Source of the DNA: Meira nashicola
Taxonomy: Eukaryota; Basidiomycota; Exobasidiomycetes; Exobasidiales; Brachybasidiaceae
Direction of reading: 5' to 3'
Assembly (NCBI GenBank): GCA_001600355.1
Contig: BCJU01000004.1
Coordinates: 124,001-188,000 of the forward strand
DNA: 64,000 nucleotides
The position numbers and the translations under genes are program-made. Shown piece after piece: positions 1-9,983 of the stretch (position 1 is its first letter; the number at the start of each line of letters is the position of its first letter). The notes below the pieces were generated by a model. That model worked only from the letters and a program-made list of their open reading frames with translations, made no database searches and had not been told where the DNA came from.

Positions 1-1
1 T

Positions 2-1006
2 TTGGCAGAATGGATCAGTTTCAGTTCGAGTATTCCATCTTCTATGCCTCTATTATCTGATGATATAAAGAGATATGCAATCTCTTCTCTTCACGAAAAG
101 GATGTCTTGCCATCCCTTTGGCGAGCATGGAAGTTGCACTCGTCAACATGGATGGGAAATGCTTTGAGACACGAACGTGAAATCCATCGAAAGAATGACG
201 ATGGAACGGATAAGATGACATTAGAGGAAAAGGATATCAAGACACTGGAATTCATCGAAAGAATGGAAGCAGATGAAAAGCAAATTGATGAAAGTACTAA
301 GTTACTCAGCGAAAAATTTTCTACTATTGAAATCAAGGAAAATTTGGATGATATCAAGATTGCAAGAAGACAAAATGCAAACCTTGCCGCTCAATATACA
401 ACTTACATAATCCGTAACATGCTCGCAGCAAGAAGTTTGCAAAATGGATCGATGAATCTTCGTTTAAGTGTAGTTGCACTTAATGCAGTTTATAAGCTTG
501 TTCATGATTTGCCAAACGTGATCGCATTACAACATTCTCAACATCAATTTCCACCTCTGAAACATTTTATGGCAAAAATGTATGAAGCAGGAATGCAAAC
601 GACATTTGGAGCGATTAATCGATTAAGAGAAGTTGAATTGGATTATGATTTAGCAAAACAAATGTCATCTTTACTGTTGATCGTCCCTAGATCGTATAAC
701 TTGATGAATCAATACGGTCTGACTGGACCATTTTCGTTTGCCGTTCAATCTGCTTGTACTGCTGTACCCATTCACAGGCCAATACATATGATCAATTATG
801 GTCTACAACCTGGCTTTATGATTGAAAATTCAACCATTTCAAGAAACAATGAATGGGATGGGCAACAATTACAACAACAACAAGCTTATTCCCAAATAAT
901 GTGGAACCCTCCTTCTTCTTTTTCAAATTCACCTACCAATGCTTCTATAGTATCAATTAACCCTTTACAATGGAATGATGACGTTCATAATAATCTTTCT
1001 CTCTAA
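2..1006 (+). CDS. C-terminal part of a probable fungal transcription factor (5' end outside window)
   Basis: The frame is open from the first bases of the window to a TAA at 1004-1006, and its first codon is not an ATG, so the gene starts upstream. The visible 334 residues are mostly helical with no membrane segment. A long charged stretch (about residues 40-125) is followed by a helical part and an Asn/Gln/Ser-rich tail containing LQQQQ. This layout resembles the C-terminal half of Zn2Cys6 regulators (fungal-specific transcription factor domain plus low-complexity tail), and another such regulator lies just downstream on the same strand. No DNA-binding domain is visible, so the family call is an inference from texture. 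Confidence 0.45.
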   Translation: MAEWISFSSSIPSSMPLLSDDIKRYAISSLHEKDVLPSLWRAWKLHSSTWMGNALRHEREIHRKNDDGTDKMTLEEKDIKTLEFIERMEADEKQIDESTKLLSEKFSTIEIKENLDDIKIARRQNANLAAQYTTYIIRNMLAARSLQNGSMNLRLSVVALNAVYKLVHDLPNVIALQHSQHQFPPLKHFMAKMYEAGMQTTFGAINRLREVELDYDLAKQMSSLLLIVPRSYNLMNQYGLTGPFSFAVQSACTAVPIHRPIHMINYGLQPGFMIENSTISRNNEWDGQQLQQQQAYSQIMWNPPSSFSNSPTNASIVSINPLQWNDDVHNNLSL

Positions 1007-1693
1007 AAGTCTCCCTACTTTTTAACATCTCATTTGTACACTACAATTAGCATACTTGCAAATGCAATCTGACACTTGCATCCACGAATGAATCAAAAAT
1101 GAACATCATCTTGACATCTGTCAATGTGACAAACCACCGCTCACCGTTCACGAAAGATTACATACCTTGTGGTGGCCATACTTTTGGTATTGCTGACGCA
1201 AATGCATGCATGCATGCAATCTTGGTGGCTGTCTGAGAGAGGGAGTAGAGGGATCTTGTCACTGTTTAACATAATTCTCGCGTTGCTTAGTATTGAGCAT
1301 TCCATGCGACGGGCCTGTCCACTCATCCGCTATTTTCAATCTGCAAAAGGCGTGCGCTGCGCCCGTGCTTGCGTGTGTGCCTGAGGAAAAAGACGGTCAA
1401 ACAAGCACAATGACATACATGTGTGTGAACAGTAGGTGCAGGCTACAGAACACAGTATTCAAACAAGGTTCATACTCCATAGTGTAAGGGAATAAATGGG
1501 CGGCGTTTCTTTTATGAGTAAATGCATATTTCCCAAAACGATATCATTAATAAAAAACCTTACCTATTTCTTCCTCTTCCTCAATCAAAATTCACATACA
1601 CGAGAACATGATAATTCCATAAGTCTACAATTTAAAGGCCATTACCCCACCAAAAAAGGCCTATCTCTCTTACGACATCATTTGCAAAAAAAA
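1007..1693. other. Intergenic/promoter region upstream of the Zn2Cys6 regulator
   Basis: No convincing gene. It holds an ATGCATGC microsatellite at 1202-1218 and a GC-rich TGCGCTGCGC motif at 1353-1362. Upstream in-frame codons of the next gene (from 1496) are treated as 5' UTR. Confidence 0.55.
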
Positions 1694-4324
1694 ATGAATC
1701 CGCCATATCATCAATCCGATCGAAGGATTCCTTCTGGCAGTAATGTTGGAGGTAGCCCAAATCAAGTCCAAGCACCCAATCAATACAGCAGCTTTTGGCG
1801 AATGCATGGTGAACCAAGTAGTCCTTCAAGTACAGTTTCTCCTGTAGGTGAAAATACGAAAGAAGGCGATGACAATCTTCATCCAAGGAAGAAGCGTGTT
1901 CATTATTCATGCGAAGAATGTCATAGAAGAAAGCAAAAGTGTAATAGACAATGCCCATGTCAACATTGCTTAGCTAGAGGTATACCGCAAAGGTGTAAAT
2001 TCACAACAACTGCACCAAATTCTACTGAACATGGTAATGGCAATGCATCTTCGGAAAGCAGTGCAAATGCAGGTCCTTCATCTTCTGCAGATGTTTCTGA
2101 ATTGAAACAGATTATGCAGGATGGATTCGCAGATATTCTATCAAGATTAGGAGGAGAAGATCAAATTGCAGCAACTAACAAACAACGAAGAATACAAGAA
2201 GATGATGAGGATGATCTTGTGATCGTTTCTTCCACCACTGCTGCCACTTCTCGTGGAAGCAAATTGCTCGATATGATGCAAGTCAACAATGCAGCCGCTG
2301 TTATGGATCCAACTTTGAGCCTAGATTCTCATACCAGTATCGATCACGCTCTATACGAGCTCAGCTTGCGTGATCCAAGAGGCAATGGTCCTTTAAGCAA
2401 ATCTCTCTTGGCATGTCTACCGCCAAAACATGAAGTTCAGGTTTTGTTTGACAGCTATATCGAAGACGTGAGCAATTTACGATACCCTATTTCCTTGGAT
2501 CCTATCAAAAGAGCGATGGAAAAGCTACCGCAAATGCAACAGCGAGGTTATATTACTACAGATGAAATTGATTCATTTTCAGTCATTGCGGCCATGCTCA
2601 GTCAAGCAGTCTTGCGAACGGAAAGATTTGATGTGATACCAAATGATATCAAAACGGTCTATATGGGAGCTCGCAAGTTAGTTTTCGCATGCATGAAATC
2701 GTTGTGCGTCAGTGATATTTTAGGTCGAAACAGTTTTGAGAAATGCGTTGCCTTGCACTTATCTGCACGATTCTTGTTGATGGATAGAAGGATGAACGAA
2801 GCATGGACGAATGCAAATAACGCTGTTCGATGTGCGCAGAGTATTGGTTTGCATCGTTATGATCCGACGGGAAAACCGATCAGAGAAGCGGAAGAGGTAC
2901 GATTGATGTGGTGTATTTTGCGATACGATGAACGTGCATTCTCGATGATGATGGAAAGACCGACTTCGATTGATGATGATGTTTGCTCGACAACGCCCCC
3001 ACCAGCATCAGGCAATATTACAGCAGATGATGCGGTCTTCATTCAGAGAAGGTATGATCTTGCAACGTTTCAAGGTAGAATCCTTTCACTTATCCAAAAT
3101 AAAAACGGTGTTAGAATGCGGGATACACTTGCTCTGGATAAAGAGATCATCGCTTTCCGAAAATCTTTTCCGACAGATGTGAGAGGGCATAGGAAAGGAT
3201 ACATTCAAAGATTTATGATGCATTCTCATACCTTGCAAGCTCGTGTGGCTCTATTGCGACCTTTCTTTTTGCGTTTCGTACCTCGAAGCGCTTCAAATTT
3301 GACAAGGCAAAGGCAAATTGCTATTCGATTAGCATGTGCAGAAGCGGCTTGTGAGGATTTAACATTACGTGAAGAATTGGTGGAAGAAGTTCAAAGTGTG
3401 TATGGAGGAGAAAAGGTGCCTGGACTTGCGCGGAATCACATCAGAACGCCACGCTGGTTCACTTCATTGGTAATCTTGGGTTGTTATATGTTAACATTCA
3501 ATGCACATTCACATGACAGTCAAGTATCTGGTACAACGGCAGAATCGGAAAGCAACACAGAAAGAGCAATTGCAATCTTGCATCAAGCTAGACAACATTT
3601 GAAAATCTTTATCGATCTTGCAGAGAAAAAGCAAAGTGCAGAAACTACTCGAGATGCCGCTTTGGATAGAGAAGTGAGCGTCGTTCGGATGTTCTTGGAG
3701 AAGAGCTCGGAAAGTACAGGATCACAAGCAAGTGCAAATGACTCATTTAATACTGTTGATAAAAGTCGTAAACGAGCTCGTACATCTGGTCCAACATCAG
3801 CACCTGCAAATGAATTCTCTAGTAGCACACCACACAGCATGCATGCTACACCACCAAGTCGACATACGCCCAGTTCCAGTGAAGTAGGATCGCATTCCGG
3901 TCCAAATGTTTTGCCAGGAGAAGATCTACAAGCAGTATTTGATGCTTGGTTTCAATCCGGTATCAATCAAGCCAATACAGGAACGGAACTTACGCAAATG
4001 TTTGATATTCCAAGCACAGAAGCAATGCCACCTTTGACTACATTTGAAGCTGCAATGAGTTTACCTAACAATCAATTCCCATTTCATTCGACACCAACAT
4101 CCAAAAACGATCCTGCAACTGCTGCTGCTGCAGTTCAATTGGCATCTATGCAACAAGTACCACAAACTTCCGTTACTACAACTGGAATGAACAATCAGCC
4201 AATCTTATATCCTTCTTCACCTTCTTTTGTAGGATCAACTCCTCATTCTTCTCAAACTGCTGGTGGAGGTGAATTTTGGCAAGGATTCATTAATATGTTA
4301 TCAACACAATCTGGGAAAGTATAA
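1694..4324 (+). CDS. Zn2Cys6 transcription factor
   Basis: Predicted nuclear regulator of 876 aa. The Zn2Cys6 cluster is at residues 73-101 (Cys 73, 76, 83, 89, 92, 101; spacing C-x2-C-x6-C-x5-C-x2-C-x8-C) with the basic stretch HRRKQK. A fungal-specific transcription factor domain follows at about residues 240-600 (for example PPKHEVQVLFDSYIED). The last 230 residues are Ser/Thr/Pro/Gln-rich, with a possible nuclear localisation signal KSRKRARTSG. The frame is open 66 codons further upstream, but ATG 1694 is preferred because the upstream part is hydrophobic and looks like untranslated leader. The target genes cannot be read from sequence. The neighbour at 5777 (glycosyltransferase) shows no evident link. 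Confidence 0.93.
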   Translation: MNPPYHQSDRRIPSGSNVGGSPNQVQAPNQYSSFWRMHGEPSSPSSTVSPVGENTKEGDDNLHPRKKRVHYSCEECHRRKQKCNRQCPCQHCLARGIPQRCKFTTTAPNSTEHGNGNASSESSANAGPSSSADVSELKQIMQDGFADILSRLGGEDQIAATNKQRRIQEDDEDDLVIVSSTTAATSRGSKLLDMMQVNNAAAVMDPTLSLDSHTSIDHALYELSLRDPRGNGPLSKSLLACLPPKHEVQVLFDSYIEDVSNLRYPISLDPIKRAMEKLPQMQQRGYITTDEIDSFSVIAAMLSQAVLRTERFDVIPNDIKTVYMGARKLVFACMKSLCVSDILGRNSFEKCVALHLSARFLLMDRRMNEAWTNANNAVRCAQSIGLHRYDPTGKPIREAEEVRLMWCILRYDERAFSMMMERPTSIDDDVCSTTPPPASGNITADDAVFIQRRYDLATFQGRILSLIQNKNGVRMRDTLALDKEIIAFRKSFPTDVRGHRKGYIQRFMMHSHTLQARVALLRPFFLRFVPRSASNLTRQRQIAIRLACAEAACEDLTLREELVEEVQSVYGGEKVPGLARNHIRTPRWFTSLVILGCYMLTFNAHSHDSQVSGTTAESESNTERAIAILHQARQHLKIFIDLAEKKQSAETTRDAALDREVSVVRMFLEKSSESTGSQASANDSFNTVDKSRKRARTSGPTSAPANEFSSSTPHSMHATPPSRHTPSSSEVGSHSGPNVLPGEDLQAVFDAWFQSGINQANTGTELTQMFDIPSTEAMPPLTTFEAAMSLPNNQFPFHSTPTSKNDPATAAAAVQLASMQQVPQTSVTTTGMNNQPILYPSSPSFVGSTPHSSQTAGGGEFWQGFINMLSTQSGKV

Positions 4325-4798
4325 GTATAAACACATGAACTTTGTATTTTTATTGTTATTATTTGCTTAAATCTTTGAATGAAATGACCGATTGTATATC
4401 GATCTTGATCATTTTTATACACACTTTTGGATAATGGACAGATTACCGCCATCTTTTTAGCGTCAGCGGCGCGTTTAATATGGTAACATTTACCGTTTAA
4501 TATAGAACAATGTGTTTCTGAATTCTACACTAACACTGCAGGTAAAATAAAGAAGACACTCAGAAATTGACCTTTATGCTGCCGACCTTGTGCTTTTGTA
4601 TGACGTCTAAAAAGCCTTTATGCCACGCTAAAATTCGATTGTAATGCATGCACATAACACATGTCTTTAAAACAAAAGGAACGCAGGGCTACGCATGAAT
4701 ATAGACAACATATCTATAAAAAGACGATATATTAAACCTAACCCCACCATCATCACGATCTCTTCTATAATTCCATCTCAACATCAAGCCTTTAATTT
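4325..4798. other. Intergenic, no gene seen
   Basis: AT-rich spacer with a TGCATGCA palindrome at 4645-4652, a TGACGTC core near 4599 and a CCACGCTAAAATTC motif near 4623. No supported gene. Confidence 0.5.
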
Positions 4799-4939
4799 AT
4801 GTGTGCATTAGATATCTATGTCTCTTTGTTAGCTTTGCTTATATTAGCTCTACTCTATATAAATTATAAAACGTTTACAATCCTTATCGATCGAATCGAA
4901 AAACTTGAACGAAATTATGGCAAACAATCACGCTTTTGA
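4799..4939 (+). CDS. Short overlapping upstream ORF encoding a possible membrane peptide (46 aa)
   Basis: An ATG at 4799 opens a 46-codon frame ending TGA at 4937-4939. It overlaps the next gene (start 4917) in a different frame. The peptide starts MCALDIYVSLLALLILALLY, a plausible single membrane helix, followed by a short charged helix (IDRIEKLERNYGK). The ATG has a weak context (T at -3) and the downstream ATG a stronger one (A at -3, G at +4), so leaky scanning could yield both products. It may only be a regulatory upstream ORF or chance. I do not recognise the family. Confidence 0.35.
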   Translation: MCALDIYVSLLALLILALLYINYKTFTILIDRIEKLERNYGKQSRF

Positions 4940-5168
4940 ACAGTGTAGAAAATGTGATCCAGGAGAAACACTTATATCGTACACGCTTGACGAACAATCA
5001 GGATGTATAGTAACTTGTCAAATTAATAATATCGGATCAAAATGGTTTACAAAAATACCTCTCTTCATTCTCGTAATTGTAGCTGGAGCGATTGGATGGT
5101 ATATTGCTCGCTTGGATGAGTATTCTAGACCTCAAAGAAGTAGGGTTGCTAATAAAGCAAAAGAATAG
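4917..5168 (+). CDS. Small single-pass membrane protein, unknown function (83 aa)
   Basis: The 83-residue protein begins MANNHAFEQCRKCDPGE. It has a Cys-containing N-terminal part with a CRKC motif and two further Cys, one membrane helix (about residues 47-64, IPLFILVIVAGAIGWYIA) and a basic tail. The start is ATG 4917, since the frame's upstream opening at 4905 is a TTG. I do not recognise the family. The Cys-rich head, single helix and short basic tail would suit a small endomembrane protein. It overlaps the 46-codon ORF at 4799-4939 by 23 nt. Confidence 0.5.
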   Translation: MANNHAFEQCRKCDPGETLISYTLDEQSGCIVTCQINNIGSKWFTKIPLFILVIVAGAIGWYIARLDEYSRPQRSRVANKAKE

Positions 5169-5776
5169 AGAAGGCTATCAAGAAACAAATTTAGTGGGAC
5201 CAAAGAAAAACTTATTCAATCACAATGTTATCTTAGAGATTGAAACTCTTTCCTTTTTGTCATTGCATGTGCGCTCTTGATTATCATTAATGAGATGACA
5301 TCTATATGAACGAAAGCAGTGCACAGCATATCAATCGTTAGTCATTGCTAGATGAGAGTAGTGATCTTAAGTTGCACTGCCTAGCACACACGTAGTACTA
5401 TATGCTCAGGCGCTGTTACGACAGACGCCCGCTATTAAAAGACTAGGAACAATTTCAGACATATCCGCCCGATCCTTTTGGGTTTTTTAAAACGCGACGA
5501 CGGCTTGGCAATCGAAAAGGCTACGCAAATTGAATTTTAAACTCTTTTATCCCGCTGACAGGCGTAGCGCCAATGAGCACCGCACATACAATATATGCGT
5601 CTGAGGTAATTTTCTAGCTTCTATCTTCTCAACTTCATTATCATCTACTACACAATCTACATATACCCCGCAAAACAGCCTTTGTATTTTAACAACTTCC
5701 GACTTTGCGACCACCAAAAGCTTTTTCTTGCACACCTACAAAGGCTGACTGCCATTCAAATAATTCATCAACTGCC
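5169..5776. other. Intergenic/promoter of the CAP10-like gene
   Basis: Mixed-composition spacer. No TATA box close to the ATG and no convincing gene on either strand. Confidence 0.5.
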
Positions 5777-7285
5777 ATGAGTCAAAGACGAAACGGAAAG
5801 ATAATCAATCAAAATGGAGAAGAGGTGGACGATCCCGAACAAGCGGAATTGATGGAAGAGATGGGTCATTTGAGTGGATCAAATGGAAGAGTGAACGGAG
5901 GTCATTCAGATGCAAGTAAAAGATTTGGGTTTAGTAGTGGAAGGAAAGATACGAATAGATCAAGAATAGCTTCTCGGATAGCACTCGTTGGAATATGGCT
6001 CTTCATTATTGCTTCGATCGCTTTTGCTTTGATGACTGGAACACGTGGAATTGATACAGTTTCAAGAATATCATCTGCTTGGGGATTGAGTAAAGAGCAA
6101 CAACTCACAGCAGATGAACTATGGCTACAAGGAAGCGGAAGAAAAGATCTCAACTACAATACCACATTCAACCCCGACGATCTAACGATGACCAAAGACG
6201 AATGTGACGCATTCTTTCCTAGGCTATACGACGAAATAGAGAGAAGCAAAAAATACTACACAGAAAAAGAGGTATGGGACAAACCATACTTGGAATCCAC
6301 ATGCGATGATGGATGGTGGCCACATGCACGTTTTGTCATTTACAACAATCGATTGTACATCAAATACCTCAAAAATGCAGGCTTTACACGAACAGAAGCT
6401 GCTGCTGCCCTTCTACATCAAGCAGTTTCTCTATCTCGAGAAAAGCTACCAAACGTAGAATTCTGTATAGGAATGCACGATTGGGGAAGCAAAGGGAAGT
6501 TTAGCCTTGACAGACGACCAGAACAAGAAGATCTTTGGCTCATGCCTGATTATGGATATTGGTCTTGGCCTGAACATGTTGGAATGTATAATGAAATGCG
6601 GGAAAAGTTAGCAAAGGTAGATAATGAAGTTGGATGGAAGGGCAAAAAGAATACACTATTTTGGAGAGGATCGATGAAAGTGGGAACATCGGATCGAGAA
6701 GGTTTGATGGAAACAGCAAAGGGATACCCTTGGAATGAGATGAATGAGATTGAGTGGGGAAATCCGGATAAAGGACCAATTACGATGGAAGATCATTGCA
6801 GATACAAATTCCATGCGTACCCAGAAGGGAACACGTACAGTGGTCGTGTTCGATACCTGCAAAATTGTGCAGTTGTGATTGTCACTCACGAACAAAGATG
6901 GCTTCAACATTATTCACATATATGGAACGGTGAATGGGGGCATCCTGATCAAAATATCGTTTATGTTCCTAAACCACTTGATGATGATCCCGAAAAGGGA
7001 ATCTTGGTGCACGTTCAAGAATCCGATAAAATGGTAAGAACGCGAGCATGGGAAAGATTACCCGAAGTGATGGATAAATTGTTAAAAGATGATGCATTAG
7101 CACAACGAATTGCTAATAACGTTTTGAAAACGTTCCGTGATCGATATGTTACACCTGCAACGGCACCATGTTATTGGAGAGAAGCGATTCGAGCATTCGC
7201 TACCGTTCAAAAGTATGATGTTCAGTTGGATGGAACAGAAACTACATATGAGAACTTCTTGTTGCATGGAATACCGAATGCATAA
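5777..7285 (+). CDS. CAP10-like glycosyltransferase (family 90)
   Basis: The 502-aa type II membrane protein has a short cytosolic N-terminus, one signal-anchor at about residues 66-87 (VGIWLFIIASIAFALM) and a lumenal domain typical of the CAP10/lipopolysaccharide-modifying family (Glyco_transf_90). Recognisable blocks are TLFWRGSMKVGTSDREGLME, HCRYKFHAYPEGNTYSGR and LQNCAVVIVTHEQRWLQHYS. CAP10-family proteins in basidiomycetes transfer sugars, often xylose, in the secretory pathway to capsule, wall or glycan acceptors; the exact sugar here is unknown. ATG 5777 is chosen because the upstream extension has no ATG. The gene is intronless. Confidence 0.88.
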   Translation: MSQRRNGKIINQNGEEVDDPEQAELMEEMGHLSGSNGRVNGGHSDASKRFGFSSGRKDTNRSRIASRIALVGIWLFIIASIAFALMTGTRGIDTVSRISSAWGLSKEQQLTADELWLQGSGRKDLNYNTTFNPDDLTMTKDECDAFFPRLYDEIERSKKYYTEKEVWDKPYLESTCDDGWWPHARFVIYNNRLYIKYLKNAGFTRTEAAAALLHQAVSLSREKLPNVEFCIGMHDWGSKGKFSLDRRPEQEDLWLMPDYGYWSWPEHVGMYNEMREKLAKVDNEVGWKGKKNTLFWRGSMKVGTSDREGLMETAKGYPWNEMNEIEWGNPDKGPITMEDHCRYKFHAYPEGNTYSGRVRYLQNCAVVIVTHEQRWLQHYSHIWNGEWGHPDQNIVYVPKPLDDDPEKGILVHVQESDKMVRTRAWERLPEVMDKLLKDDALAQRIANNVLKTFRDRYVTPATAPCYWREAIRAFATVQKYDVQLDGTETTYENFLLHGIPNA

Positions 7286-7448
7286 GGACAAATGCTCACA
7301 CATCACTATGGACATTTATTATTTTATTTTTGTAATGCTACATTTTTCTTCGAATTTGCGATACATGCACACTTTGTATTCTTTCTTCGTGATGAGTATG
7401 ACTTCAGGGGTGAAGACGATGCTATATTTATGTGTCTTAGCTAAAGTT

Positions 7449-8720
7449 TCATGCGAGGTGTCTAACTGTCTTCTTTGCCTTGATGATTGTCTTGAGCAAA
7501 ACTGGGTCGGACACCAAGGTTGCACAGATGTATAGAACGATATCGATAGTTAAACGTTGTGGATCACTCTTCATAGCTAATTCTCTTCCAAAATCTTGAT
7601 TGCTTTCTATCGTATAGGGAAATCGTGTTAAAGCATTGTGTACGTCATTCCTGCGCAAGTATGATCCTCTACCCTTTTCAAGTAATCCTAACCAATTGTA
7701 TTCCTTGAGAGGATCGAAAGATTGAATGATCTCTCGAACTTCTCGGAATGCATTCACCCAAGCGAGATGTTCCAGACTATTTTGGAATCCTTTCACTTTG
7801 ATCCACATCCAAAGTGGCCAAAATGTTGTAAAGCTAAGGAATCTTTCACTATTTGGTAATTGAACGCATCGTAAGTCGTATTGGGCACCTTCCGAGCAAA
7901 CTTCCATGATGCGGATTACGGTGATGTGATCCTTTGTGTGAGCCTTGCCTCCTTCAGATAGATAAAAGCCAAAAGGAGAATGATAATCACGAAAGGCTAC
8001 TGATTCGAATGAGAAATCGTTTAAATCGAGACGTCTACCCATTACTTCAAATGTTACTTCTGAAAGTTTTCCTTCCAAGCCTGGTAATGGATTTTCATTA
8101 ACTTTGTTTAAAGCTTTAGAATGGATGTGTACTTTTTTCAATCCTCGACAGTAATTCTCGATTGCACTGCGTATCTTTTGTACCAACGGAAAGAACATAA
8201 ACTTGTATGCCATCTCTGTAACATTTGGAAAAGCTGGCGCTAATCCGTCAATCAGTCTTTCAAGGTTTCCAAGTGCAGCCCCTCTAGCGGCTCTTGCTTG
8301 CTTATCGTCATAGGATATACGTCGCATCTTGTTTATATGTCTATCATCATCTGGTTCATCCACCCAAATGTGAATACATTTGACATGAACACCATAATTC
8401 TTATTAAATTGTTCTTGATTTGACTTGTAATGATCAAGAAAAACGTTGGCTTTTTTCAAATCTTCGACCGAATGAATGCCGAACTCTTTCCAAATGTAAG
8501 GCAATGCAATCGATCGAGTTGCTTTACAAACGTGTGAAAAATTGACCAGATCCGACTTTGACTTGTCGTAATGATCACAAAGACCAAGAGATTTAGGATA
8601 AGCATTTCTACTTTTAAGTTCAAGGAAGTAGGCAATACGCTGGAAAATCTTTTGATCGATAACGCGAAAATTTTCATTGTTGGGCTCCATAGTTGATATG
8701 TCCTCATTCTTGACGTTCAT
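7449..8720 (-). CDS. F-box-like protein, paralogue of the genes at 9984 and 38261
   Basis: The intronless 423-aa protein starts at ATG 8720. Residues about 20-80 (IDQKIFQRIAYFLE ... FSHVCKATRSIALPYIWKEF) resemble an F-box followed by the usual linker in fungal F-box proteins. The rest aligns by eye with the two other family members here through blocks such as KKVHIHSKALN, EGAQYDLRCVQLP and WPLWMWIKV. F-box proteins recruit substrates to SCF ubiquitin ligases. This copy has a degenerate F-box (no LPxE motif), so ligase function is uncertain. No leucine-rich repeats or WD40 repeats are obvious. Confidence 0.6.
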   Translation of the reverse strand: MNVKNEDISTMEPNNENFRVIDQKIFQRIAYFLELKSRNAYPKSLGLCDHYDKSKSDLVNFSHVCKATRSIALPYIWKEFGIHSVEDLKKANVFLDHYKSNQEQFNKNYGVHVKCIHIWVDEPDDDRHINKMRRISYDDKQARAARGAALGNLERLIDGLAPAFPNVTEMAYKFMFFPLVQKIRSAIENYCRGLKKVHIHSKALNKVNENPLPGLEGKLSEVTFEVMGRRLDLNDFSFESVAFRDYHSPFGFYLSEGGKAHTKDHITVIRIMEVCSEGAQYDLRCVQLPNSERFLSFTTFWPLWMWIKVKGFQNSLEHLAWVNAFREVREIIQSFDPLKEYNWLGLLEKGRGSYLRRNDVHNALTRFPYTIESNQDFGRELAMKSDPQRLTIDIVLYICATLVSDPVLLKTIIKAKKTVRHLA

Positions 8721-9301
8721 CTTCGAATTAGATGTGATGGAAGCAAAAGAATTAAAGGAAGGAAAGGTAATTCGATCGGACTTGCTGGCAAGTAAACATT
8801 ATGCAACACATAAACTTACTTATGAAGCTCAACAAGAGCGAATCACCGGCTCCGGCTTTGAAGTGTCAAACAAGTGATCATTGTGCTTTCAAGTAGGCAG
8901 ACCCAATTACCGCCAGAAAATCATGTTCGTCTTTCAAAGAGACTTTTTCATGCCGGAACGCGTGGCTATGTGTTGTACTTTGCAAGCCTGATCTTTGCGT
9001 ACAACCCGGTTTATTCATCTTCAATTTCGGCACCAACATTTACGCCAATGCTCAGTCATTTTTTTTGTGTACTCTTTTCTTCCCCTTTATGATCATTGTG
9101 ATTTACGACATAATCTCGGATCCGCTTATCTTTTATTGCGAAATTCAGTCCATGCATTAGAACAGGATGAAGGGGGGCTTTTTTGACAGATTGGGCTGCT
9201 AAGCATTTGAGATTTGAAATCTTTCCATTATTTTCCGCGCATATATCCACCACTCATAGTCATCAAATCTTATCCAGACTTGAGAAGAAGTAAAGTAGAG
9301 A
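8721..9301. other. Divergent promoter region
   Basis: Shared upstream region of the F-box-like gene (minus) and the acidic-protein gene (plus). Several short frames are open but none has coding character I can support. Confidence 0.5.
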
Positions 9302-9724
9302 ATGAGTTTGGTAACTATTCGTGAAAAGAACGACAATGGCAATCAAGATGGCTCGGATGCATCATCAACTTTGAATAACACAACCCATGCTACAAACAAC
9401 AAGCAAGACTCTTCCTCCTCAACTACAACATGTCAAGTTTCATTGTCTCAAGGGGAAAAAGTTGAAACAGAGACAGATGCGACCACTATGGAGGATGATG
9501 ATGAATGGGAAGATGTGGAAGAAGAAGATGATGATGATGAGAGTGACGATATGCAAGTTTACGATGATGGTGATGAAGATGTCAATTATCGTTTATTCGA
9601 AGACGATGATGACTATAATGGTTTCGATGGAGACGAATATGATTATGATTCCATCACTGGCTCTGCTGATTTAGATCAATTCATGTTCGAGCAAGGCATG
9701 AAACCTTGGATTCGGAAGATGTAG
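9302..9724 (+). CDS. Short highly acidic protein, unknown function (140 aa)
   Basis: ATG 9302 opens 140 codons. The first 60 residues are Asn/Ser/Thr-rich. Residues about 63-115 are almost all Asp/Glu (EDDDEWEDVEEEDDDDESDD and further acidic runs with Tyr/Asn). The C-terminus ends in a less biased segment, LDQFMFEQGMKPWIRKM. No domain is recognisable. Such acidic tracts occur in histone or ribosome chaperones and transcription regulators, but this is only a composition argument. The gene sits between the two tandem F-box-like paralogues, on the opposite strand. Confidence 0.6.
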   Translation: MSLVTIREKNDNGNQDGSDASSTLNNTTHATNNKQDSSSSTTTCQVSLSQGEKVETETDATTMEDDDEWEDVEEEDDDDESDDMQVYDDGDEDVNYRLFEDDDDYNGFDGDEYDYDSITGSADLDQFMFEQGMKPWIRKM

Positions 9725-9983
9725 AAATGGCTAGGGATTTTCTCAATCATTCTGATGATTATTATTAAGAAAAAAACGGCTCAGTAGAGAGGAACAACAA
9801 TGTATGAATTGAATCTAGAATTGATTTTTTGTACATATGAACAGCCGTAATACGAGAGCTTATTTATTGAGGAATGATACCAGAAGATATAAATGAATAC
9901 AAAGAAAATTTGAACGTCGAGCGAAATGATACAGATGGGAGGCGTAAAGCTTTTATACTCAGCATCATGAATTCCTAAATTTC

